A stretch of DNA of 64,000 bases, taken from NCBI GenBank assembly GCA_020186115.1, contig WSYJ01000125.1, positions 1-64,000 on the forward strand. Reading direction: 5' to 3'. The number at the start of each line of letters is the position of its first letter. The stretch's first letter is position 1. The notes beneath the pieces are model-generated. The model did not search any database. It worked only from the letters and a program-made list of their open reading frames with translations, and was not told the DNA's origin. A program made the position numbers and the translations under genes. This document shows positions 32,701-41,131 of the stretch, one piece after another. This DNA is from Histomonas meleagridis. Lineage: Eukaryota; Parabasalia; Tritrichomonadida; Dientamoebidae.

Positions 32701-32811
32701 AAAATTTTATTTGGCTCATTAATTAATAATTTAGATCCAAATGAACTTTCCGTTCAAAAAGGTGCAGGAATATCTCTTGTGCATGAATTCGCCAAAAATG
32801 TTTTTAAATAG
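26776..32811 (+). pseudogene. Broken six-module AAA ATPase of midasin/RNF213/dynein type
   Basis: Six AAA modules can be read in order. Their Walker A sites are GPTGTSKT (about 27082), GAKGCGKT (about 27935), GPAGVGKT (28909), a degenerate GNSGFKT (about 29902), GKPGQGKQT (about 31078) and GNTASGKS (about 32020). Module 1 has a Walker B-like LLLEDINLAS (residues 169-178), close to midasin (LLEDIDLA). Modules 2, 5 and 6 have FVDEAP, VFHNIN and LIEGIELA at this place. Reading continues only across a frameshift near 27775-27790 (in an A7 run), another near 28870-28895, and two in-frame TAA codons (31753 and 31777). Six modules in one chain is the plan of dynein, midasin and RNF213; the DxxxLxxP-type inserts favour midasin or RNF213. 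No MIDAS, RING or stalk follows, because the frame ends at 32811 next to an antisense DUF3447 fragment. It is a decayed, C-terminally truncated gene, unless the frame breaks are assembly errors. Confidence 0.75.
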
Positions 32812-32833
32812 ATTTTGTGAGTAAAAAGTGTTT

Positions 32834-33590
32834 TTATTGATTGTAAATTGGATTTAAATCAACATGCTCATAATCAATTATCGAAATATTTTTGTGATTA
32901 ATAAAATAACACCTTTCGTAAAGTGATGACATAATAAATTGATTATAATTAAAATTATTTTGTGATGATATTTCTTGAAGTTTTTCTATTTCATCATTTC
33001 GAATTATTTTTGCAAGTTCATTTGGACTATGTCCTTCTTCAATTAATTGTTTATGAAGCTCCAAATCATTCTTCGATAGTTCTTCATAATTTTTCATTTG
33101 ATAGCTATCAGAGTACATGATTAATCATTGTCAACTTGTTTTTGACGATGCATAAAATATTTATTTTTAGAAAAATTTATCATGTTCTCATCAACCATTT
33201 TTGTATCAATTTCTCAATTAAATAATATGATACTTGAGACTTGGTATCACGAATATATTTAAGGAAAATTGTAACAATTTTCGAATTTTCTTCTTCTTTG
33301 ATTTAAAGAGCTTCTAAATAATTTAAATTAAAATTAAATGATAAATTTAATATAAAATATTGGCTTTTTTTTTTAAATAAAACGCATTAATAAACTAAAA
33401 TGCAAATAGTTAAATTATATATATATGAAAAGTTGATATCAAACAATTTCATTGTTTGTTCAGTTGTTATTTTAAGATTATCTTGAGTTAAATTAAAAAT
33501 AATTTGTTCAAGTTTAGTGAGTAACTCCATAGAAGCATGTTCATTGTTATTTATCGTTTTGTGATTAAATTTATCTGCATTTTGCATAAA
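32834..33590 (-). pseudogene. DUF3447/ankyrin protein fragment
   Basis: Two minus-strand pieces belong to one decayed gene. An N-terminal piece (33387-33587) includes MELLTKLEQIIFNLTQDNLK. A later piece (32834-33118) includes LIEEGHSPNELAKIIRNDEI and EKLQEISSQNNFNYNQF, then ERCYFINHKNISIIDYE. The latter is the segment before the DUF3447 (ankyrin-like) core of trichomonad proteins, compare KDDLEELQEISTQNSFNFNQ in the gene at 43590. The region between is frameshifted, and the ankyrin repeats are missing. It is apparently inserted at, or left at, the point where the AAA gene is truncated. Confidence 0.65.
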
Positions 33591-33742
33591 GTATACACAA
33601 AAAAATTATTTCAAGCCACATCCAAATTATCATTCAGTTTGATATCAATTATCAATATAAAACGATCAAAAACCGTGGCATAGTACTCAAAAATAAGCTT
33701 ATTGTGACGGCGGTTGTTCTGTAAAGCACAGAACCTAGAAAA
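33591..33742 (+). promoter_or_regulatory. Upstream region of the ion-channel gene
   Basis: GTGACGGCGGTTG (about 33704-33716) lies 27 nt before the ATG and is a weak M3-like match. Nothing else is seen. Confidence 0.25.
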
Positions 33743-34831
33743 ATGTTATTGAAACCAAATATCAAAGCAGTTTTAAAGGAACAAAAAAAGCAATCAAAGC
33801 AAGAACTTAGGTATAGACTTCGTAAGGTTTTAAATTCTAAGCAGTACAAAACTTTTGCATATATTTTAATTATTTTAAATACCATAACAATCATTTTTGA
33901 AATCGAATATAAGATAGAAACAAAAGGAGGCCAAATTAGTCTTATTAATTACCTCAATATTTTCTTTTGTTCATATTTTTTTACTGAATTAATTTTCAAA
34001 TTTATAGCTTTTCGACTCAAATTCTTCAAAAGTCTTTTTAATAGAATAGATGCTATTGTTTCTGTTATCTCTGTTATTTCCTCTTTTTTTCCTATTATCG
34101 TTTACAATCAAAAATTTTCATTTCTCAAAGCATTTCCTTGCTTTCGGATTGTGCGGTTCTTTAAAATCAATACCACTCTTAAGCATCTATTTTATTCTGT
34201 CATTGGAACAGTTAAAACAGCCTTTTCACCTTTAGTCATTTATATCATATTTATCTTAATTTTCGGATTTATTGGATTTTACCTATTTTCCTCACAAGAC
34301 AAGATCTATTTTGCTGATTTAATCAAGTCAATATTCCATGTTTTTGTATTTTCCACAAAAGATTCATGGCTCACTGCCCAACATCAAATTGAAGATAACA
34401 CAACGTTACATACGCGTTGGTACATGATACTTCTCATAGCACTTCTTGGCACCATACTTGTCAACTTCATTGTTGCATCAGTAACTGACACTGTTGCGGA
34501 AGCAGCAAATAAATCAACTAAAAAAGAAATCAAATCACGGATTAAATCTGTTGAGAAAACGCGCGTTTTATTGAAGAATAGACAGTTCATTAAAAAGGCG
34601 CAATTAATGAAACAAATAATTAAAGATAATAACATAAAGTTCGAAGATTACGATATGGAAAAGATTCGAAACTTGCCACAAATTGATAAGAAGAAAAATG
34701 TCTTCTGTAATCCATGGTGGATCAAATCAGTGCAAGTCTGCTTGACAAATATTATTGAAGATATGGAAAGACAAGCAGAGCTACAAGCTGCATTGCTACT
34801 GAGATTAGAAGAAATAGAATCGAATGAATAA
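33743..34831 (+). CDS. Single-domain voltage-gated cation channel subunit
   Basis: This 362-residue protein has the six-helix layout of one voltage-gated channel repeat. S1 is about residues 37-53, S2 68-90, S3 102-121 (with Asp103 in NRIDAIVSV), S4 about 127-150 (FLKAFPCFRIVRFFKI, with spaced Lys/Arg), S5 160-183, a pore loop 189-213 and S6 227-250. The pore reads FHVFVFSTKDSWL. A T-x-D/E-x-W selectivity motif is typical of CatSper and bacterial NaChBac-type Na+/Ca2+ channels rather than of K+ channels (no GYG). A basic, helical, coiled-coil-like C-terminus (250-362) probably drives tetramer assembly. The start is the first ATG in the frame, and the frame is intact. It acts in the plasma or flagellar membrane. 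Ion selectivity is inferred. Confidence 0.7.
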   Translation: MLLKPNIKAVLKEQKKQSKQELRYRLRKVLNSKQYKTFAYILIILNTITIIFEIEYKIETKGGQISLINYLNIFFCSYFFTELIFKFIAFRLKFFKSLFNRIDAIVSVISVISSFFPIIVYNQKFSFLKAFPCFRIVRFFKINTTLKHLFYSVIGTVKTAFSPLVIYIIFILIFGFIGFYLFSSQDKIYFADLIKSIFHVFVFSTKDSWLTAQHQIEDNTTLHTRWYMILLIALLGTILVNFIVASVTDTVAEAANKSTKKEIKSRIKSVEKTRVLLKNRQFIKKAQLMKQIIKDNNIKFEDYDMEKIRNLPQIDKKKNVFCNPWWIKSVQVCLTNIIEDMERQAELQAALLLRLEEIESNE

Positions 34832-34991
34832 TTTGTTTGTATAATAAAAACTTTTAGACAAAGCCTTTATAAATTTTTGATTTTTATTTATTACATCAGC
34901 TTTAACATGATGTGTTTTCACATTTTGTTGCATTTAATGCATTAAATTATTCATATCACATTTCACATCGTACGTTTGTGAAATGAGTTAA

Positions 34992-35399
34992 ATGGAACAA
35001 CCTTCTGATCAGCCAATAGAGTTCAGTACTAAATTTATTGAAGAGCACCTGAAAGAACTTGAGCAATCACTTGTTGATGATGAAGAATTCCTTATTGATG
35101 AAGTATCACCTAAATTAAATGTGAAGTACAAAACTAAAATATGCAAAAATTTAACACCAATTGAAGTAATGCCACCAAAGCCAAGACCACAGATTAAAAG
35201 AAAACCACCTGAAAATACACAAAAATTTGAACCTGAAAAAGGATGTGAATTTGAATTAAATTTTATTCCCTCAAGACTTGAAGCGCCACCAATGGAAATA
35301 CCTCAAGACTATGGGTATGAATATATGACAGATCAATTAGTTGATCTTGTATATCAACTTACACGATTATCAGTTCCATCTTTTTCTGACGACAAATAA
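34992..35399 (+). CDS. Small acidic, proline-rich protein of unknown function
   Basis: This 135-residue protein has no recognised domain. It begins with an acidic helical segment (KFIEEHLKELEQSLVDDEEF), has a middle rich in Pro and Lys (VMPPKPRPQIKRKPP), and ends with a hydrophobic-acidic segment (DQLVDLVYQLTRL). There is no signal peptide or membrane helix. It lies between the ion-channel gene and the convergent CFAP61 gene. Codon use and an ATG directly after a short spacer suggest a real gene. Confidence 0.6.
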   Translation: MEQPSDQPIEFSTKFIEEHLKELEQSLVDDEEFLIDEVSPKLNVKYKTKICKNLTPIEVMPPKPRPQIKRKPPENTQKFEPEKGCEFELNFIPSRLEAPPMEIPQDYGYEYMTDQLVDLVYQLTRLSVPSFSDDK

Positions 35400-35468
35400 T
35401 AGTTTTTATGTATTGTAATGATTTTATTATTAAAAATATTTTCATTTTATTTATTTATTATTCATTGA

Positions 35469-38228
35469 TCAATCGTCATCATCTAATGGTGGCAGTTGAT
35501 CCTCAGATGTATAATAATCAGGCAACAAATCGCTATTTTCCACCAAAAATTGCATTAATTCTGTTCTAATTTGATTTTGTACTTCAGGACTTGTTACGTC
35601 TCCACTTTTCATAAGCTTTTCGTGTAAAGCATTGAAAAACTTCCTAAAACGATCATGTAAAATTGCAGAACACCATTTTTCATTAAAGAACTCCTTAAAG
35701 TCAGAGATCATTTTCTTGTCATATCTTTCAACCATATTATTTAACAGTACTGCAGGATAACCTATTAATTTTATCCAGTTATAAATACATCCATCAGCTT
35801 CACCTAAATATTCAAAAGCTTGAATAAAACCAGCTCCATCGATGAAGAATCTAATTGCTTGACCTTGTTTAGAAGTTTCTAAACATCTTAACTTAGCTGA
35901 CGGATAACCATTTCGATAAAATATTCTATTATTTGGTAGTTGATATAATTCTGCTCTTTTTTTCGAGAACTTTGGAACAGAATTTGGTCCTTTAATTTTC
36001 ACCAAATTTTTGATATCATCAGAACCTACAATTAAAGGCGGCTCTTCGAATTTGATTAATGGGTCAACAAATTTCAAGATTACATTACCTATTTCATTAC
36101 CATATTCTGTTTGAGATATTATAGTGTCATCATTTTTCACTCGATAAAGTCTAGAAAACATAGTGATTGGACCTGTAGCGAAAATCTTCGGATCGTTTGT
36201 TCTAAATAATTCATCAATTACTATTCCTCCATCATAAACTAAAGAAGATCTTTCCAAAATGCCAAGTAACACAGGCGGAACTTCTTTAAAGTCACAGAAA
36301 GCTACAGTACTATTTGGGATTTTTGTTGCAAGAGTACCTTCGAGTTTAAATCGAGGATTATGGACAATATGTGCGCAACCAGGATAATGAGAAAGGATAT
36401 AATACGCTACGAGTGAATCACCTACAACAGATACTGGTGGCGGAGTACTTTCAACAAAGTTTTTAGCCATCCACATATCAGCGATTTCACCTTCTTTAGC
36501 AGTTAATAAAATTAGATAGTCATAACATACTATTGTTCCATCATTTAATATAATTTGACTTTCATCACGTTCTATTTCGGCTAAATCCGCTTCTAAGAAT
36601 TCAACTGCATTTAATAAATGTAAATGTTGTAGCCAATCTGGTTGATATTCAGCAGATGAAGCAGTATTAACCCAAACTCTTTCATTACCACCAGTACAAA
36701 CAACTTTAATAGATGAGAAATATAAATATGGAACTGATATTAACTTATAAATAAATGATGAAACTCCTTCAGTTGACCCTACAATTACGATTGATGTATG
36801 AATATTATATTTATGTTGCATCGAATATTTTAATGGGAATAAATGCATTGACTCTTTTTGTTCATAATGTTTATCAAATTTAGATGAAGTTGGTCCTTGT
36901 CGTCGTTCGATTGATAAAAATAACATTCCTAATATATCGTCCAAATGTCCTTTTTGATGTAATATATATATTGCTTCAATCCCAATAAGTTCCATACATC
37001 GAACTAGAAAATAATCAAAATACTTTTGGAAAATTGGTGATATCGAATAGTATCTTAATTGACAATGTTTGGAACAATATTTGGTGTCAACATATTCTTC
37101 AATATCCCAATGTTGATGATCAATTGGTTTAGGTTCATCAAATACACAAAACCCAACAATGATTTCATGTACAAATAATTCATAAACAAGTTCAGGCTTA
37201 TCGTTACATTTTTCGAGAATTTCATTTTTTTCTTTTAATTTTCCTAAGAAATCTTCAAGTAATCGATAATCATTACTTACAAATTGACGTACTGTTAATG
37301 GTATATCTACAACAGAATCCCGATGACATAAATATAATATAAATCGATCTTTGATGGGATCTGTTGATGGAACTTGTATAAAATATGGCGCTAACGCAAA
37401 TGGTGGGCTATTAGTTGGTATAAATACTAAACAATAATCAGATTCGCGCATAAGACTAAAAATTGGCCGCATAAAATCTCGTGCATGAATTTGATATTCA
37501 TCAGCTATGAAGAAAATTCGAATACGAAATGCAATGCCTGGTTCAGTAAACAACTCTTGAAATGGCGATAAATCATATGTAGAACGATGATCAGATGCAT
37601 CAAAATTTGGTTCAAGTGCAACAAAACCTACTGCAAGGCCATCTTTGCCTTCGGCTACAAGACATTTAACATCAATGGACTTGATTAAATTAACAACAAA
37701 GAACTTTCCATATTGTTGGATAAGATCTGGAGCTTCAGATTCAAAAAGTGGCATAAGATCATCAAAATCTTCTACACGTGCAGAACGGATAACAAGAGAT
37801 GGTACAACTTTCTCTCGACTACATATAAAATATTCTTTATCTTCTGTGAAAAATGGGATTAATGCAGATTCAAGAAGAGTAGTTGGTGAATGTTTTGTTA
37901 ATATTGTGTCAATTCGTGGTTGTGATTCAAAAGCAGTTCGTAATATTAAACGAGCTGCTTCATTAGTATGTTGTGTTTCAGAAGCATAAAAAATTAACAT
38001 TAGTTTTCGATATGAATGTTGAACATTTTGTGGAGGATATGAAAAGTTTGCAATGGCTACAGGAATATCGTTATAAAGGACTGTTAATGATAATACTGAG
38101 CTTTCAAGAATTTGAGGTAAATCTTTTCTTCCATATCGAGACATTAAAATTTCACCAACCCTATCTATGAGGCCACTAAGTACCTTAGCATCTGATGTTA
38201 ATGAACGTCTAACTGAAAGTCCAGACAT
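35469..38228 (-). CDS. CFAP61: CFAP61-like flagellar axoneme protein
   Basis: The 919-residue protein has the two-part plan of CFAP61. An N-terminal acetyltransferase-like part starts MSGLSVRRSLTSDAKVLSGL and has repeats near 140-250 (SLVIRSARVEDFDDLMPLFE). A Rossmann-type FAD/NAD oxidoreductase-like part (about 495-760) contains TSIVIVGSTEGVSSFIYKL, TIVCYDYLILLTA and PKIFATGPITMFSRL. CFAP61 belongs to the calmodulin/radial-spoke-associated complex near spoke 3 of the axoneme and is needed for normal flagellar beating. Parabasalids carry flagella, so its presence fits. The acidic C-terminal end reads EDQLPPLDDDD. The glycine-rich dinucleotide-binding signature is imperfect, so catalysis is unlikely. 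ATG at 38226-38228. Confidence 0.75.
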   Translation of the reverse strand: MSGLSVRRSLTSDAKVLSGLIDRVGEILMSRYGRKDLPQILESSVLSLTVLYNDIPVAIANFSYPPQNVQHSYRKLMLIFYASETQHTNEAARLILRTAFESQPRIDTILTKHSPTTLLESALIPFFTEDKEYFICSREKVVPSLVIRSARVEDFDDLMPLFESEAPDLIQQYGKFFVVNLIKSIDVKCLVAEGKDGLAVGFVALEPNFDASDHRSTYDLSPFQELFTEPGIAFRIRIFFIADEYQIHARDFMRPIFSLMRESDYCLVFIPTNSPPFALAPYFIQVPSTDPIKDRFILYLCHRDSVVDIPLTVRQFVSNDYRLLEDFLGKLKEKNEILEKCNDKPELVYELFVHEIIVGFCVFDEPKPIDHQHWDIEEYVDTKYCSKHCQLRYYSISPIFQKYFDYFLVRCMELIGIEAIYILHQKGHLDDILGMLFLSIERRQGPTSSKFDKHYEQKESMHLFPLKYSMQHKYNIHTSIVIVGSTEGVSSFIYKLISVPYLYFSSIKVVCTGGNERVWVNTASSAEYQPDWLQHLHLLNAVEFLEADLAEIERDESQIILNDGTIVCYDYLILLTAKEGEIADMWMAKNFVESTPPPVSVVGDSLVAYYILSHYPGCAHIVHNPRFKLEGTLATKIPNSTVAFCDFKEVPPVLLGILERSSLVYDGGIVIDELFRTNDPKIFATGPITMFSRLYRVKNDDTIISQTEYGNEIGNVILKFVDPLIKFEEPPLIVGSDDIKNLVKIKGPNSVPKFSKKRAELYQLPNNRIFYRNGYPSAKLRCLETSKQGQAIRFFIDGAGFIQAFEYLGEADGCIYNWIKLIGYPAVLLNNMVERYDKKMISDFKEFFNEKWCSAILHDRFRKFFNALHEKLMKSGDVTSPEVQNQIRTELMQFLVENSDLLPDYYTSEDQLPPLDDDD

Positions 38229-38789
38229 CTGTCGAATTACATAACGTACATAACCGTATGAAGTAAACGTCTTAAGTCTGCTTTAGGGATTTGATCAAAA
38301 TGAAACATCGAAAAGTGTTTAAAATTATAATAAAAACGTTTTGCAAGTAATAAAAAATGACATTGCTATAGGAATCGAAATTATTGAATTTTACTTAAAA
38401 ATTATTTTTATCGGAAAACATTAAACAACAATTATGAATCCTAAATTTTTATTACACCATCATGACGACATATATTAAAAACTAATCGGCTTTATTGGCT
38501 ATGTTTCATTTTAATTTATCATCATTAATAATTTTTATTTGTTTTTTGTTTGGCCAAGAAAACATTAGCAATGTAAAATAGTCAAAAAGCTGACAAGCCT
38601 CTTTTTTTTACGATAATTGATCAGGAAAGTGACACGGATCGAATAATTGAATTTCAGAGCGCACAGTCGGGTTTCATTTTGTGAGGTGATTTGATAACAA
38701 TTGAAAAAGTTGTTTGAGAAAGAAGATGAACAGAATTAACAGAAACTTCTATTTGACATTTGAATTAATCGTAAGAGCGTCAATTTCGA
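38229..38789. promoter_or_regulatory. Divergent intergenic region between CFAP61 and C2 protein
   Basis: This 561-bp gap has no gene. The DNA just before the C2-protein ATG contains CGTCAATTTCG (about 38777-38787), an initiator-like TCAATT. No other element is clear. Confidence 0.35.
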
Positions 38790-40700
38790 ATGAGCAAAAT
38801 CCTTGAAGTTAAGATAATTGGAGCCAAATCAATTCGCTCCATGAACTTAGATATCGAAGCTCCATCTACATATGCATGTGTTAGACTTGGAAGTCAAGAT
38901 TTATCTGAAGCAAAAACTACAAAACTCATTAAAAATAATGCTGACCCGCAATGGAACGAGCAATTCACTTTTGAAATCACTGACCCAGATGAGAATTTAT
39001 TAATTGATCTATATGAAAAAGAAGATGATGATCAAAGGCCAATCATGAAACAAATTGTTTATCCTATTAATCAACTCAAAACTGATGGCACTCAAGCAAG
39101 TTGCAAGAATCAAATTGGTTATCAAATAGATGACCAACAATTCACAGCTGAATTCCACTTTACATTATGTCTTCGTCCAATTTCTTCAACCCCACCACCA
39201 TCCACCAAAAAGTCATCCAAGAAATCCAAGCCAGGGTATAAGTATCATATGAGAATCATATCAGCTAAAGGTATTTTACCGTTTGCTCATAAGAAAAGGC
39301 CAAACCCTTATGTCACTGTTCAAGTCCGTGGTACGGCAGAGTCATATACCACCAAAACCAAGAAGAAGACATTACATCCAGTATGGAACGAGCGCTTTTC
39401 GCTCAATGGTTTCTACATTGGCAGTGACACTCTCCGCTTTTACATCTACAGTAAATCGAAAGATTCCGACAAGGACAAATGCATTGCATATGGCCGCGTC
39501 AATCTTAACTCTTTAACATACGGAGTCAAGAACACAATTTTAGTGAAACTCAACAAAACCATTGATTACCAGCCAAAGCGCGACATGAAGTCCAACAAAG
39601 GCGATGCCGGTGTCCTTAAAGTCCGTATCCACATTGCCAAAGCGCGTGATAAACCATTTGTCGACAAGCCATTTAGTTACCAGCCATATGAAGCGTGGAT
39701 ACAATTCATAACAATTGAGTCAGCTCCAACAAATCTTCAATATTACTTAGTCTCCAAACTCGAGAACACAAATAACCACCAGAAACAAAAGACACATACA
39801 GCACGGCCAACGACAATGGGAAGTTTACGACTTCGCGAGCAGAAATGTTTTAATATTGATAATGTTAAAACGCAAGGACTCCAAGTGTACTTAGTAGATA
39901 ACAACGGAAAGAAATCGGACAAAAGTTTAATTAACTTTAATAGTATACCCGATGGAGCACAGAAAGGATCGATTCCAATTCAGTTATCCACTGGCGAAAC
40001 GTGTAAATTATTGTTCCGTATTCATATTGTGAAGAAAGGCGATAAACCATTCCATGGAATCTCAAGACAAAGTTCAGTTATCATGGATTATGTCGAAGAG
40101 CGAAGTGCGTCTGATATCGAATTTGTTAATGATGATGGCAGTCATTGTAATTCGTTTTCGTTGGGCTCATATGGGACAAGTTATTCTAATGGGTTTTCTA
40201 CTATTAGTAGTTCATCAGTATCATATAAACTCTCCGGAATTAACTCCGCAGAAGAGAAATATCATCACTTACATAAGAACTTGATATATCCGAAAGTCGA
40301 TCGAATAGTTTTATCGGGTGAAATTATCGAAGCGAAAAATATTCCAACGAAGAATTCATTCGTAATAATGAAACTGGTCGAAGATAATATAAATATCGAC
40401 GACGTGAAAACAGATATCATTGGAAACTCAAACAATCCGAAGTTTAACCAGGCGTTCAGATTTAAGAAGGCAGCAAACAAAAAGGATCAGCTCCACTTCC
40501 ATATGTACAATGTCGGAAAGAATAATAAAAACATCGAAATCGGTTACGCGTCATTGAGCTTGAAGAAAATCGATTTCGATGAAGAGAAACCAATAAAAGT
40601 CGACTTGAAGAAGCCGAAGAAAGAAAATGAAGAGAAAAAAGAACAAAAATTGGGTTCGATATATGTGAAAATACAAAAAGAAGATTTCATTAAACAATAA
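38790..40700 (+). CDS. Multi-C2-domain protein
   Basis: This 636-residue protein contains at least three C2 domains. The first (residues about 1-125) has LEVKIIGAKSIRSM, NADPQWNEQFTFEI and LLIDLYEKED. The second (about 150-270) has YHMRIISAKGILPF, NPYVTVQVRG, TLHPVWNERFSL and FYIYSKSKDSDKD. A diverged central region (275-430) has VRIHIAKARDKPF. The last C2 (about 500-630) has VLSGEIIEAKNIPTKNSF and NSNNPKFNQAFRFKK. C2 domains bind phospholipids, often with Ca2+. Acidic loop residues are partly present in domains 1 and 2 and poorly kept in the last. A Lys/Pro-rich linker joins the first two. There is no membrane anchor, so it is probably a cytosolic membrane-binding adaptor. It ends CAATAAATTT (TAAA context). 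Confidence 0.75.
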   Translation: MSKILEVKIIGAKSIRSMNLDIEAPSTYACVRLGSQDLSEAKTTKLIKNNADPQWNEQFTFEITDPDENLLIDLYEKEDDDQRPIMKQIVYPINQLKTDGTQASCKNQIGYQIDDQQFTAEFHFTLCLRPISSTPPPSTKKSSKKSKPGYKYHMRIISAKGILPFAHKKRPNPYVTVQVRGTAESYTTKTKKKTLHPVWNERFSLNGFYIGSDTLRFYIYSKSKDSDKDKCIAYGRVNLNSLTYGVKNTILVKLNKTIDYQPKRDMKSNKGDAGVLKVRIHIAKARDKPFVDKPFSYQPYEAWIQFITIESAPTNLQYYLVSKLENTNNHQKQKTHTARPTTMGSLRLREQKCFNIDNVKTQGLQVYLVDNNGKKSDKSLINFNSIPDGAQKGSIPIQLSTGETCKLLFRIHIVKKGDKPFHGISRQSSVIMDYVEERSASDIEFVNDDGSHCNSFSLGSYGTSYSNGFSTISSSSVSYKLSGINSAEEKYHHLHKNLIYPKVDRIVLSGEIIEAKNIPTKNSFVIMKLVEDNINIDDVKTDIIGNSNNPKFNQAFRFKKAANKKDQLHFHMYNVGKNNKNIEIGYASLSLKKIDFDEEKPIKVDLKKPKKENEEKKEQKLGSIYVKIQKEDFIKQ

Positions 40701-41131
40701 ATTTATGTCAAATTGTTTAAAAAATACTTTGAGAAGATAATAATTGTCGAATAGCATTAAATTCGTTAAAAGATGTAATGAAAATTTTATGTGGTAAATG
40801 TTATGTTATTTGGTTAAATAAAATCTCAATTTTAATGGAATGGATTATTATTCCAAAATTGATGGAATTAATGTGTTTGTCCCATAGAAAATAAACAGGG
40901 TTTGGTAGGTTTGCGTTGTTTCAATTTTTCTGCTTAGCGACCGTTAAAACGTAAAATTTTACCTGTAAAATAACTATATATAGGGTTGAATAACCTCAGA
41001 AATAAGAATAAACTATTGTATTCGAAAAGGCAAAAAATCAACGGTTTAATAGAAAAAATTGACTGGATGACGTTTTTTTCTATACTGAAATTTTGGAAAA
41101 CGTTTTCCTCAAATCAAAAGTTTTGGATGTC
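40701..41131 (+). promoter_or_regulatory. Intergenic region with M3-like motifs before exportin-like gene
   Basis: GACCGTTAAAAC (40939-40950; reverse complement contains TAACGGTC) and CAACGGTTT (41039-41047; exact YAACGGY) lie upstream of the next gene. No gene is visible. Confidence 0.4.

Noticed and set aside
26776-32811. Dynein heavy chain
   Set aside because: No tail, stalk or microtubule-binding region, and the spacing between modules and LLLEDINLA-type Walker B fit midasin/RNF213 better.
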